From positions 248,001-312,000 of the forward strand of contig NZ_JACJQU010000003.1 in the NCBI RefSeq assembly GCF_014696825.1: 64,000 nt of DNA, given 5' to 3'. Each line of letters opens with the position of its first letter. Positions within the stretch are counted from its first letter, which is position 1. Both the position numbers and the translations under genes were made by a program. Positions 36,127-44,458 of this stretch are shown here, one piece after another. The notes beneath the pieces are model-generated. The model saw nothing but the letters and a program-made list of their open reading frames with translations. It ran no database searches and was not told where the DNA came from. The stretch comes from Anabaena sphaerica FACHB-251 (lineage in GTDB: Bacteria; Cyanobacteriota; Cyanobacteriia; Cyanobacteriales; Nostocaceae).

Positions 36127-37104
36127 TTAAGCGCCCATATCTACAACAGTACGTGTGCCGGGTTGCGGACTCCAAGATGTCAGTTCATCGGGAAGTTTCT
36201 CTAGAGGGATGACTCGGCCTAACAATTGCTCAAAGAATGCTTCATCATTCTGAATGTAATTGATCGCTTTGCCCATAGTCTGCTCTGTAGCACCAGCAAA
36301 GGATGTGATGACCGCAATCTCCCGCATAAATAATTCATGTGGGGAAATAGGTAAAGCAATTCCTGCCTTGGGTACACCATAGATACAGACTATACCAGCT
36401 TTACGTACCACTTGCAGGGCTGTGGCCAGACCACCTGGTGAACCTGAACACTCAATGACTAAATGTGCTGTATCTTGTTCTGGTTCTTCTACTCGTTCAA
36501 TCCCCAATTTCACCGCCCAAGGAATTGATGTTTTTGTAATATCGTACAGCTTAATTTCTGCGTCAAAGTTGAGAGAATTAGTTAACAAGTAACTCATTAA
36601 AGCTCCTGACATTCCACCGCCAATTACCAAAATTTTTGGTCGTGAAACTGAGAGCAAGTTAGCAGCAGCCAAAATTCTGTTCACACCGCGAACCGCACAA
36701 CTTAAAGGTTCGATTAGCACTCCCAAGGTGGGATTACCGAAAGCAAAGGGGTGTAAGGAATTTTTGGGGACGCACATCTTCTGGGCGTATCCCCCATGAG
36801 AGTTGACACCTAGTTCCTGCAAATTCTGGCAGTGGCTGGTGAGTCCTTCTTGGCAATAGCTACACTGACCGCAGGAAATCTCATTGTTAAGGGCAAAATA
36901 ACCTGGTTCTTGGGGGAGTTGACAGACAACCTCATGACCCAGAATCAGTTCTTTGTCTAAACCTGCTGCTGTTAGTTGTTGATCTGTCTTACAAACTCCG
37001 ACGAATCCCACATCTGCAATCACTTCTCCCCCTTGAGTCGGACTCGGTGTAGGGACATCGCGGATTTCTACTTGATTGGGTCCGTATAGGACTGCGGCTT
37101 TCAT
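36127..37104 (-). CDS. Zinc-dependent alcohol/polyol dehydrogenase (MDR family)
   Basis: The 325-residue protein starts at 37104, because an AGGAGGTG-like ribosome site (CCGGAGGTGTCAAATG) lies just before this ATG and the frame upstream is repeat DNA. Catalytic zinc ligands Cys38 (GVCKTD) and His57-Glu58 (GHE) are intact, and the structural zinc set is C78, C81, C84 and C92. The Rossmann motif is 'KILVIGGGMSGALMSYLL'. Sorbitol/polyol-dehydrogenase-like. It follows the aminotransferase and precedes the HAD phosphatase, which fits oxidation of a sugar-derived alcohol. Confidence 0.88.
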   Translation of the reverse strand: MKAAVLYGPNQVEIRDVPTPSPTQGGEVIADVGFVGVCKTDQQLTAAGLDKELILGHEVVCQLPQEPGYFALNNEISCGQCSYCQEGLTSHCQNLQELGVNSHGGYAQKMCVPKNSLHPFAFGNPTLGVLIEPLSCAVRGVNRILAAANLLSVSRPKILVIGGGMSGALMSYLLTNSLNFDAEIKLYDITKTSIPWAVKLGIERVEEPEQDTAHLVIECSGSPGGLATALQVVRKAGIVCIYGVPKAGIALPISPHELFMREIAVITSFAGATEQTMGKAINYIQNDEAFFEQLLGRVIPLEKLPDELTSWSPQPGTRTVVDMGA

Positions 37105-37207
37105 TTGACACCTCCGGTAATTAAATGTGCGTGATTTGAAACCCTTGTAGAGACGTTCCGGCGGAAAGTCTCTACCATATTTTCGGAGAGGTCTATTTGA
37201 CACCTCC
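37103..37207. repeat. Palindromic repeat inserted with a 13-bp target duplication
   Basis: A palindromic unit of about 70 bases (core TAGAGACGTTCCGGCGGAA, about 37128-37197) matches the right edge of the window (63931-64000, opposite orientation). It is flanked by identical 13-mers ATTTGACACCTCC at 37103-37115 and 37195-37207. These contain the ribosome site and start of the dehydrogenase and the end of the aminotransferase. Confidence 0.85.
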
Positions 37208-38713
37208 TGATACGACTGTAGAATTAGAAAGCATTGATCCCAGTTTTTTCAATACTTGATCGAGAACATCAATGGTGAGGTCAATTTCTAAATAGGTAAT
37301 ATCTAGGTATGGTGCAAATTTGAGGGTGTTGAGGTCGTATCCTCCAGTTTGCAGGATCATCCGCCAGTTTTTTCCCTGGCTTGTAAAGTCGTTGTCTTGG
37401 GCGATCGCTGCTGCCATTTGTGCAGAGTTCTGATATGGTATACCCTGTTCATCGGCAAAAACCATATTCAGCAGCAGTCCTAAACCATCCACACTATAAA
37501 CAAAGGAATGTCGTGCTTGTAACTGTCGCAGTTTTTCCAGAAAGTAAGCGCCTTTTTCTGGTACTGATGTTTCGTAGTCTTGAGCCATCATGTAACGCCA
37601 AGTACCCAAGGCCGCTGCTGTTCCTAAAGGATGATTAGCAAAATTGCTGTGCGCGTGTCCGGGAGTAAACACTTCTGGATTCACTAAATCTTCTCTAGCC
37701 CAAACTAGACTGACTGGACTTAAACCGTTAGTAAAAGATTTACTGAGGGTAATAATATCTGGGACAAAACCAAAATGTTCAAAAGCAAATAACTTACCTG
37801 TGCGATACATACTGACTTGAATTTCATCGGCAATTACTAAAATGCCTCGTTCTTTAGCCTCTTCAATAAAGCTACGATAAAAATCTTTAGGTGGAATGGT
37901 GTAACCTCTGCCTTGACAAGGTTCAACTAAGATTGCACCAATCTCTGTACTGTTAGAACTGGCAATACCATAGTATTCATTAGAAAATGCTTTGTTGATC
38001 ATGCGAGCGCAATATATTTCACAGGTTTCTCTGTTTTTTTCATAGAAACACTGGGAACAATTGGCAAAGGGAAACATAATTGCTCGGTCTGGAAATTCGT
38101 TATAATACTGTCGATAACGATGACTGCTGGAAATAGACAGAGTGCCGAGAGAACGTCCATGATACGCTCCCATCATGACAGCTACTTTATTTTTTCCGGT
38201 ATTTTTGCGGACAATTTTTAAGGCATCTTCTACAACTAAAGAACCGCCAACATTAAAAGATACGCGACCTTTTACCCCGGTTCTTTGATAAATAGCATCA
38301 ACTACTTCTTTCGCAATTAATAGTTTTTCCCGATGTAGAAAATCTCCACAAGCTTGTGGAAGTGTAGTCATTTGTTTAAGCAATGCTGATTCAATCTGAG
38401 GATTGCGATACCCAAAATTACAACTTGAGTGCCACATCCCTGTATCCAGATAGGTGTTGTTATTCTCATCAAATAATAAACCTCCCTGACAACCACTCAC
38501 AATAATTGGGTTTTTTTGATAGTGAACTGTATCTCCCCAACTCATATATTCTTGGTCTATGCTGCGAATCTCCTCTTGATTAACTGAGCTTTTGGTGCTG
38601 CTATTTTCATTTTTTAAGAAAGTTAATGTTTGCTCTTTTGACTGTAACTCTGTATCGACAGAGGCAAAATCAATAATACTTTCCTTGACTGTGTTATGAT
38701 TCCAGATTTCCAT
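37193..38713 (-). CDS. Class III PLP aminotransferase
   Basis: The 506-residue fold-type I aminotransferase has the PLP Schiff-base lysine Lys325 in 'ITLSKSFTNGLSP' and the cofactor Asp296 in 'VIADEIQVSMYRTG'. Other motifs are 'NVGGSLVVEDALKIVRK' and 'MGAYHGRSLG'. A Cys-rich insertion (C219, C222, C231, C235; ANCSQCFYEKNRETCEIYC) may bind a metal. Class III enzymes act on omega-amines or ketones, including sugar-derived ketones in azasugar pathways. The stop TAG comes from inserted repeat DNA; ancestrally it overlapped the next start as ATGA. It is downstream of glucokinase, upstream of a zinc dehydrogenase. Confidence 0.9.
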   Translation of the reverse strand: MEIWNHNTVKESIIDFASVDTELQSKEQTLTFLKNENSSTKSSVNQEEIRSIDQEYMSWGDTVHYQKNPIIVSGCQGGLLFDENNNTYLDTGMWHSSCNFGYRNPQIESALLKQMTTLPQACGDFLHREKLLIAKEVVDAIYQRTGVKGRVSFNVGGSLVVEDALKIVRKNTGKNKVAVMMGAYHGRSLGTLSISSSHRYRQYYNEFPDRAIMFPFANCSQCFYEKNRETCEIYCARMINKAFSNEYYGIASSNSTEIGAILVEPCQGRGYTIPPKDFYRSFIEEAKERGILVIADEIQVSMYRTGKLFAFEHFGFVPDIITLSKSFTNGLSPVSLVWAREDLVNPEVFTPGHAHSNFANHPLGTAAALGTWRYMMAQDYETSVPEKGAYFLEKLRQLQARHSFVYSVDGLGLLLNMVFADEQGIPYQNSAQMAAAIAQDNDFTSQGKNWRMILQTGGYDLNTLKFAPYLDITYLEIDLTIDVLDQVLKKLGSMLSNSTVVSGGVK

Positions 38714-38905
38714 TATTTAAATACAATGAGTGGTTCAAAGATAAAAACACGAGGAGTGTTCAGTCAATATCAGAAGTTACCCATTATGTGGACATTGCTT
38801 TTCCATTGGGCTAACACGTCTATGAAGTTTCTGAGTTAGGGGTTATTAAGAACAAGGATTGTGCCATCACTTATCTGTGATGACCCAACCCATCATCTTC
38901 ATAAA

Positions 38906-39883
38906 TTAGTGTCCAGAGATACTTCTTTTTGCATACCAAGCTGCTCCCTGCAAAGCTGTATATTGATTGAGAATTACATATACAGGGATAGCTGTTAAAA
39001 ACTCACGCATCTTGTCTTTATTAACAAAATTTTCCACAAATAAGGGTAGTTGCAGATATTTGAGAATGTTGGGGGCCATGCCGCCACCAAGGTAGATACC
39101 CCCTGTGCTGAAATACTTCACAGCAGCATTTCCACATTCGGCGGCTAAAATAGATACGAATAATTCCAGTGCTTGCACACATAACTCGCATTGACCGCCC
39201 TGCGCTGCATTATTGATGGCTGCGGCTTTGTCTCCAACCTGCATCTCTTGTTCTAGCCATAAGGGACTAACTCCGCTCCCAGTGTCGCGCAGAAAATCAT
39301 AAATCTGCACTAAACCTTGACCGCCGAGAATTATTTCATAGCTTACCCGTTTGTATTTTTGTTGGGTATAACGAATCAATTCCCACTGTAATTCATCAAA
39401 TGGACCAAAGTCGGCGCTACCACCTTCTGTCCCCAGTGCATGCAATCTACCTTCTACATCTATAAGCAAAGCTTCTCCTAAGCTAGTACCAACTGCAACG
39501 ACAGATCGATTCCCCCCCGGTATTTTGCTACCTACGTTCAATGTTACTAACTCATCATCCCGCAATGTTTCCAACCCATAAGCATTGGCTTCGGCATCGT
39601 TAAGCAAAGCAACGGGACTGCCAACTACTTCAGATAGTAAAGTAGCATCAACGACTTCCCAGGGTACATTCGTTAACTTGCATTTACCCTCCCTGACTGG
39701 ACCAGGTATGCCAAAACAAGCTGTTTTAATACTGTACTTGTGAGTTTCCAGGAATTTGCGAACTATATCCTGGAAACTTTTGTACTCTTGGCTTTTATAA
39801 ATATGCTGTTCGACGACTTCAAGGTTGTCGTTAAACACTGCCAAGCGGCTATTTGTTGCACCAATATCACCTGCAAGAATCAT
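38906..39883 (-). CDS. glk: Glucokinase
   Basis: The 325-residue protein matches the Glk (PF02685-type) family: phosphate-1 motif 'LAGDIGATNSRLAVF', 'CFGIPGPVREGKCKLTNVPW', the catalytic-Asp region 'VALLNDAEANAYGLETL', 'GTSLGEALL', 'EGGSADFGPFD' and 'TGGIYLGGGMAPNI'. It phosphorylates glucose to glucose-6-phosphate. It is the first gene of the minus-strand block, 193 bases before the aminotransferase. It could feed hexose phosphate into that pathway, or be an ordinary housekeeping copy. Confidence 0.92.
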   Translation of the reverse strand: MILAGDIGATNSRLAVFNDNLEVVEQHIYKSQEYKSFQDIVRKFLETHKYSIKTACFGIPGPVREGKCKLTNVPWEVVDATLLSEVVGSPVALLNDAEANAYGLETLRDDELVTLNVGSKIPGGNRSVVAVGTSLGEALLIDVEGRLHALGTEGGSADFGPFDELQWELIRYTQQKYKRVSYEIILGGQGLVQIYDFLRDTGSGVSPLWLEQEMQVGDKAAAINNAAQGGQCELCVQALELFVSILAAECGNAAVKYFSTGGIYLGGGMAPNILKYLQLPLFVENFVNKDKMREFLTAIPVYVILNQYTALQGAAWYAKRSISGH

Positions 39884-39983
39884 ACTATCTCCTACTTGAT
39901 GTTAAACCTACCAATGGATATTCTCTAGCAACTTCCCATGCAGTTCTAAAGTTGAGGCGGCAATACATGACTGTTGATTGTTA

Positions 39984-40394
39984 TCACTGAGATCCATTAC
40001 ATAGTGTATTATTAAGTGAATCCCCAAAAGCGTCAGTAATAATAACTCCTGCTTTTTCTGCTAATAACTTTCTGACAACGGTGTTAATGGGATCAGTTTC
40101 AAATGTTGAAGTGACATGAACTAATTTTTCAGCTTGCTCTTGAACTGCTTGCAGAACTCCTGAATGACCATATCCTCAAGACAAATTAAAGGTTGCAGAT
40201 GCACAATCAATATAGCGATTTCCTTCTGCATCGTAAAGATATATCCCTTTACCTTTTACCATCACTGTGTCACTGACATGGTGATAGATTAGTTTATGAA
40301 TATTTGCTTCTGAATTTAGTATTTGAGACAGGTTTGCTTGAGCGTTATTAACAATTTCAGATTCTAGACTCGATATTTCCTGAAAAGAATGCAT
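39984..40394 (-). pseudogene. Class III aminotransferase remnant
   Basis: The fragment begins 'MHSFQEISSLESEIVNNAQ' and reads a clear class III aminotransferase N-terminus ('VMVKGKGIYLYDAEGNRYIDCASATFNLS'; the motif ends in in-frame TGA at 40176-40178). The same frame then continues 'GYGHSGVLQAVQEQAEKLVHVTSTFETDPINTVVRKLLAEK', which is the expected next stretch, before losing homology and ending at 39984. The nonsense codon plus the missing remaining 80% show a dead gene, about 100 bases upstream of glk on the same strand. Confidence 0.82.
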
Positions 40395-41215
40395 AAAAAT
40401 TTATTACCTTTATTTAATAAATATATGCTTGATCAAGAACAGTTCCATGGTACAAACATCTATAAAAGGTTGATTGTTATTAACATTTCTTGATCTGGCA
40501 TATAAACAAATTATTTTGCATCACTATGATGGTTTTAACTGTACAGGTGTATTTTGCAAATGTCAAGTTAACAACCATTACATTCAGTAACTATAATTTA
40601 AGTTTAATTTCAGCACCATGACAAACTGAAATATTAAAATTCTGGTTCTACCGTACTTGTTATGCTAAATCACAAGTCTAAAAGAGGGAACAGGGTCAAG
40701 AAGCAATATTTTGTAATAATGTTCAAAATTATGGCTTGTTTCTTATGTATAGCAAGCTTTCCGAGATTTTTTGGACTTGATGAGAGCATATTAGGTACTG
40801 AAGAACCAAAATTCTTAATAATATAATAGGACTTACGCATTGACAGGAAGGAACAAATAAGGGGTATGGGTTTCAGGGATTTAAACCTGGGTTTTTGACA
40901 ATTTTTTAGCGATCGCTATTGATCTGAATTTCATCCTCCAAAGCCTGAAACAACCTAATTTCGTTCAAACACATGACGGTCAATTTGTACAGTGCGTAAG
41001 TCCTATATAATTTTATTATGATAATATAATCATATTATTATTAATGACGAGCATTTTTATGACAGCACAAGCAAAATTTGCCTACGCGGATTAATGTCCC
41101 AGATTTCCAGTTTGAGGACAATTTTCATATTTGGGATGTTCCTGTTTTCCGTAGCCCAAATGCTACCTTTTGGAGTTATCTATAAAATAGATATTCTCTT
41201 TAGGAAAATCGGCTT
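40395..41215. other. 820-base gap with one MITE
   Basis: No complete gene is seen. It holds a MITE at 40829-41004 and AT-rich spacer. Around 41058-41190, short frames such as 'MTAQAKFAYAD' and 'FQFEDNFHIWDVPVFRSPN' look like fragments but match nothing I can name. The promoter for the first VWA gene should be near its 5' end. Confidence 0.6.
40829..41004. mobile_element. MITE-like element, TIR AGGACTTACGCA (copy 3) with 7-bp target duplication
   Basis: The 176-bp element has inverted ends AGGACTTACGCA (40829-40840) and TGCGTAAGTCCT (40993-41004), flanked by perfect ATATAAT direct repeats (40822-40828 and 41005-41011). A HIP1 site lies inside (about 40909-40918). It shares its ends with the copies at 4845 and 18379. 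Confidence 0.88.
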
Positions 41216-42472
41216 ATGAAAGTTAATTTGCAGCCTACTCTAAATGATTCTAATTTAGACGCGCATCAGCCAAGCAGTCAACGTCAGTTGGCAATTTCGA
41301 TTTCGGCGATTGGCGAAACTCTAGATCGCAGTGTGCCATTAAATTTATGCTTAATTCTCGATCATAGTGGTTCGATGAATGGCCGATCGCTGGAAACTGT
41401 GAAAAGAGCGGCTTCTTTGCTGGTTGACCGTCTCAGTTCTGAGGATCGGCTGAGTATTGTGGTTTTTGACCACCGTGCTAAGGTCTTGGTTCCTAATCAG
41501 GTGATTGCAGATCGAGAATACATTAAACAGCAAATTAATCGTCTTACAGCGGATGGAGGAACTGCTATTGATGAGGGTTTGAGGTTGGGGATTGAGGAGT
41601 TAGCTAAGGGCAAAAAAGACACTATTTCTCAAGCATTTCTACTCACAGATGGGGAAAATGAACATGGTGATAACAATCGCTGTTTGAAATTCGCCCAATT
41701 AGCAGCCAGTTATAATTTAACTCTCAATAGTTTAGGATTTGGTGACAATTGGAATCAGGATATTTTAGAAAAAATAGCTGATGCGGGGCTGGGGAATTTG
41801 TCTCATATTGAACAGCCTGATCAAGCTGTGGATAAGTTCAATCGCTTGTTTACTCGGATGCAAACAGTGGGATTGACTAACGCTTATCTGTTATTTTCAC
41901 TGATGCCAAATGTGCGTTTGGCGGAACTTAAACCTATTGCTCAAGTTGCCCCGGATACGATTGAGTTACCAGTGCAAGCAGAAGCTGATGGACGCTTGGC
42001 TGTACGGCTGGGAGATTTAATGAAAGATGTAGAACGGGTGATTTTGGCTAATATTTATTTGGGACAGTTGCCAGAAGGTAAACAGGCGATCGCTAATGTG
42101 CAAGTCCGCTACGATGACCCCGCACTTAACCAGACTGGGTTATTTTCCCTGAATATGCCAGTTTATACGAATGTGGAGCGCATTTACCAACCGAGTTCTC
42201 ATCCCGAAGTGCAACAGTCGATTTTAGCTTTAGCCAAGTATCGCCAAACCCAGTTAGCCGAAGCGAAATTACAACAGGGTGATCGCGCTGGGGCGGCAAC
42301 AATGCTACAAACGGCAGCGAAAACGGCTTTGCAAATGGGAGATGCAAGTGCAGCGACAGTGTTGCAAACTTCGGCCACTCGTTTACAAGCTGGGGAAGAG
42401 TTATCCGAAAGCGATCGCAAGAAAACCAGGATTGTCTCAAAAACTGTGTTGCAGGATGCTCCTCCTAAATGA
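41216..42472 (+). CDS. VWA-domain protein, tandem copy A
   Basis: The 418-residue protein has a von Willebrand A domain with intact MIDAS: 'LILDHSGSMNGRS' (D49, S51, S53), a Thr in 'TADGGTAIDEGL' and Asp in 'LLTDGENEHGD'. A beta-rich domain and a C-terminal helical region (residues about 325-418, 'LAKYRQTQLAEAKLQQGDRAGAATMLQTAAKTALQMG') follow. No signal peptide is seen. VWA proteins act as metal-dependent assembly or regulatory scaffolds. Its near-identical paralogue follows directly. Confidence 0.88.
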   Translation: MKVNLQPTLNDSNLDAHQPSSQRQLAISISAIGETLDRSVPLNLCLILDHSGSMNGRSLETVKRAASLLVDRLSSEDRLSIVVFDHRAKVLVPNQVIADREYIKQQINRLTADGGTAIDEGLRLGIEELAKGKKDTISQAFLLTDGENEHGDNNRCLKFAQLAASYNLTLNSLGFGDNWNQDILEKIADAGLGNLSHIEQPDQAVDKFNRLFTRMQTVGLTNAYLLFSLMPNVRLAELKPIAQVAPDTIELPVQAEADGRLAVRLGDLMKDVERVILANIYLGQLPEGKQAIANVQVRYDDPALNQTGLFSLNMPVYTNVERIYQPSSHPEVQQSILALAKYRQTQLAEAKLQQGDRAGAATMLQTAAKTALQMGDASAATVLQTSATRLQAGEELSESDRKKTRIVSKTVLQDAPPK

Positions 42473-42479
42473 AAGTTCA

Positions 42480-43760
42480 ATGAAAGTTCAATTACTATCG
42501 GCATTAAATGATACTAACGTTGACGCGGCTCAATTGAGTAACCAGCGTCAGCTAGAAATTTCCATTTCGGCTATTGCCGATGAGCTTGACCCCAGTTTAC
42601 CCTTGAATTTGTGCCTGATTCTCGATAAAAGCGGTTCTATGCACGGCGAACCGATGAACACGGTGATTCAGGCAGTAGAACAATTATTAGATCAACTCAA
42701 GCCTGGCGACCGCATCTCAATTGTGGCTTTTGCGGGTACTTCTGAGGTCATTATCCCTAACCAAATCGTTCAAGACCCGGAAACCATCAAAACCCAGTTG
42801 CACAAAAAGCTGAAAGCTGGTGGTGGTACAGTCATTGCTGAAGGTTTATCTTTGGGTATTACAGAATTACTCAAAGGTACAAAAGGCGCTGTTTCCCAAG
42901 CATTTCTACTTACAGATGGGCATGGTGATAACGGGTTAAAAATTTGGAAGTGGGAGATTGGACCTAATGACAACAAACGTTGTCTGGAACTTGCACAAAA
43001 AGCCACTAGAGTAAATCTCACTCTCAACACTTTCGGTTTTGGCAATGACTGGAACCAAGACCTACTGGAAAAAATTGCCGATGCTGGTGGTGGTACTCTG
43101 GCTTATATTGAGAGTCCAAAACAAGCTGTAGACCAATTTAGCCGCTTGTTTAAGCGGATTCAGTCTGTGGGGTTAACTAATGCCCACTTGTTGCTGTCTC
43201 TAGTCCCTGGTGTGCGACTAGCAGAACTCAAACCTATTGCTCAAGTTGCCCCTGAAACTATTGAGCTACCAGTGGCAACAGAAGCTAATGGTAGCTTTAT
43301 TTTTCGCTTGGGAGATTTGATGAGAGGTGCAGAACGGGTAGTTTTGGCAAATATATACTTGGGACAGATGCCAGAAGGCAAACAAGTAATTGGACATATC
43401 CAAATCCGATACGATGACCCTGCTATCAACCAAGAAGGGCTGCTTTCTCCCCTGATGCCGATATATGCCAATATTACTCAGACTTACCAACCTGCCCTCA
43501 ATCCCCAGGTGTTAAAGTCGATTTTGGTATTAGCCAAGTATCGCCAAACTCAGGTTGCAGAGGCAAAATTAGAACAGGGCGATCGCGCTGGTGCTGTTAC
43601 TATGTTGCAAACAGCTGCGAAAACTGCTTTGCAAATTGGTGATACTGGTGCAGCAACTGTGTTGCAATCTTCCGCTACTCGTCTGCAAGCCGGGGAAGAA
43701 CTCTCGGAGAGCGATCGCAAGAAAACCAGGATTGTGTCAAAGACTATTTTAAGGGAATAA
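42480..43760 (+). CDS. VWA-domain protein, tandem copy B
   Basis: The 426-residue paralogue of the previous gene starts at the ATG at 42480; the frame remains open upstream to 42279 inside copy A. MIDAS is intact: 'LILDKSGSMHGEP', 'KAGGGTVIAEGL' and 'LLTDGHGDNG'. The C-terminal helical region is nearly the same as in copy A, with 'LAKYRQTQVAEAKLEQGDRAGAVTMLQTAAKTALQIG'. An 11-bp tandem ATGAAAGTTCA repeat at the junction (42469-42490) doubles the start codon; the first ATG yields only 'MKVQ' before TGA. Confidence 0.88.
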   Translation: MKVQLLSALNDTNVDAAQLSNQRQLEISISAIADELDPSLPLNLCLILDKSGSMHGEPMNTVIQAVEQLLDQLKPGDRISIVAFAGTSEVIIPNQIVQDPETIKTQLHKKLKAGGGTVIAEGLSLGITELLKGTKGAVSQAFLLTDGHGDNGLKIWKWEIGPNDNKRCLELAQKATRVNLTLNTFGFGNDWNQDLLEKIADAGGGTLAYIESPKQAVDQFSRLFKRIQSVGLTNAHLLLSLVPGVRLAELKPIAQVAPETIELPVATEANGSFIFRLGDLMRGAERVVLANIYLGQMPEGKQVIGHIQIRYDDPAINQEGLLSPLMPIYANITQTYQPALNPQVLKSILVLAKYRQTQVAEAKLEQGDRAGAVTMLQTAAKTALQIGDTGAATVLQSSATRLQAGEELSESDRKKTRIVSKTILRE

Positions 43761-44074
43761 TTTAGTAGGGGTTTAGCAATGCTAGACCCCTCGCTGGTCA
43801 TTATTGACTATATTTATTTGGCGATAGTTCTTCCTTATCGATTTAAGCATAACAAATTTTCAAGCAGTTGTCAACCCCCAATACTCTTGTTAATGGCGAT
43901 ATTTATTAAAAATAATTCGGAAAAACTGTCACCTACTATATATAGGAATCCGGTTTGATTCCTGAATTTACTCGTAGAGGTAGGGAACAGGGAACAGAAA
44001 AGAAGGAATATAAGGTGTACTGAGTTTGTATGGCTACGCCACGCAAGCTATCAAAAATCAAATAGGAGTCCTAT
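43761..44074. other. Gap of 314 bases, almost wholly repeat
   Basis: It contains the palindrome at 43765-43791 (core TTTAGCAATGCTAGACCCC) and the MITE-like element at 43941-44075. No gene is seen in between. Confidence 0.7.
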
Positions 44075-44075
44075 A
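43941..44075. mobile_element. MITE-like element, TIR TATAGGAMTCC, ending in a gene's RBS
   Basis: The 135-bp element runs from TATAGGAATCC (43941-43951) to GGAGTCCTATA (44065-44075). It is related to 4626-4756 in inverse orientation. It contains GGGAACA repeats and the GTGGCTACGCCACGCAAGC unit. Its right end provides the AGGAG ribosome site and the A of the start codon of the VOC gene. Confidence 0.72.
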
Positions 44076-44458
44076 TGAAAATTTCCCGTGTTCATCATGT
44101 TGCTATTATTTGTTCAGATTACCAAAAATCAAAACATTTTTATGTTGATATTCTCGGTTTTGGAATTATTCACGAAACATTCCGCAGGGAAAGAAATTCC
44201 TATAAACTAGATTTAAAAGTAGGAAATACGCAAATTGAATTATTCTCCTTTCCCAACCCTCCCCAAAGAGTGAGTAAACCGGAAGCTTGCGGTTTAAGAC
44301 ATCTTGCTTTTGCAGTTGAAGATATACAAGAAAGTGTGAATTACTTAAAATCTCATCATATCGAAGTTGAAAATATCAGAGTTGATGAAATTACAGGTAA
44401 GAAGTTTACCTTTTTTCCAGACCCTGATAATTTACCATTAGAAATTTACGAGGCTTAA
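44075..44458 (+). CDS. VOC-superfamily (glyoxalase I-like, GloA2/YaeR type) protein
   Basis: The 127-residue protein has two VOC half-repeats: 'ISRVHHVAIICSDYQKSKHFY' with metal His, 'NTQIELFSFPNP', 'CGLRHLAFAVEDIQ' (His) and 'FFPDPDNLPLEIYE' (Glu). Metal positions H, E, H, E are preserved. YaeR/GloA2-like proteins have no well-defined substrate. The AGGAG ribosome site lies within the terminal repeat of the preceding MITE. The downstream GNAT gene starts with no gap. Confidence 0.9.
   Translation: MKISRVHHVAIICSDYQKSKHFYVDILGFGIIHETFRRERNSYKLDLKVGNTQIELFSFPNPPQRVSKPEACGLRHLAFAVEDIQESVNYLKSHHIEVENIRVDEITGKKFTFFPDPDNLPLEIYEA

Noticed and set aside
41058-41190. Short peptides resembling a broken Uma2-like or toxin-antitoxin gene
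   Set aside because: Fragments are too short and in different frames; I cannot support a family.
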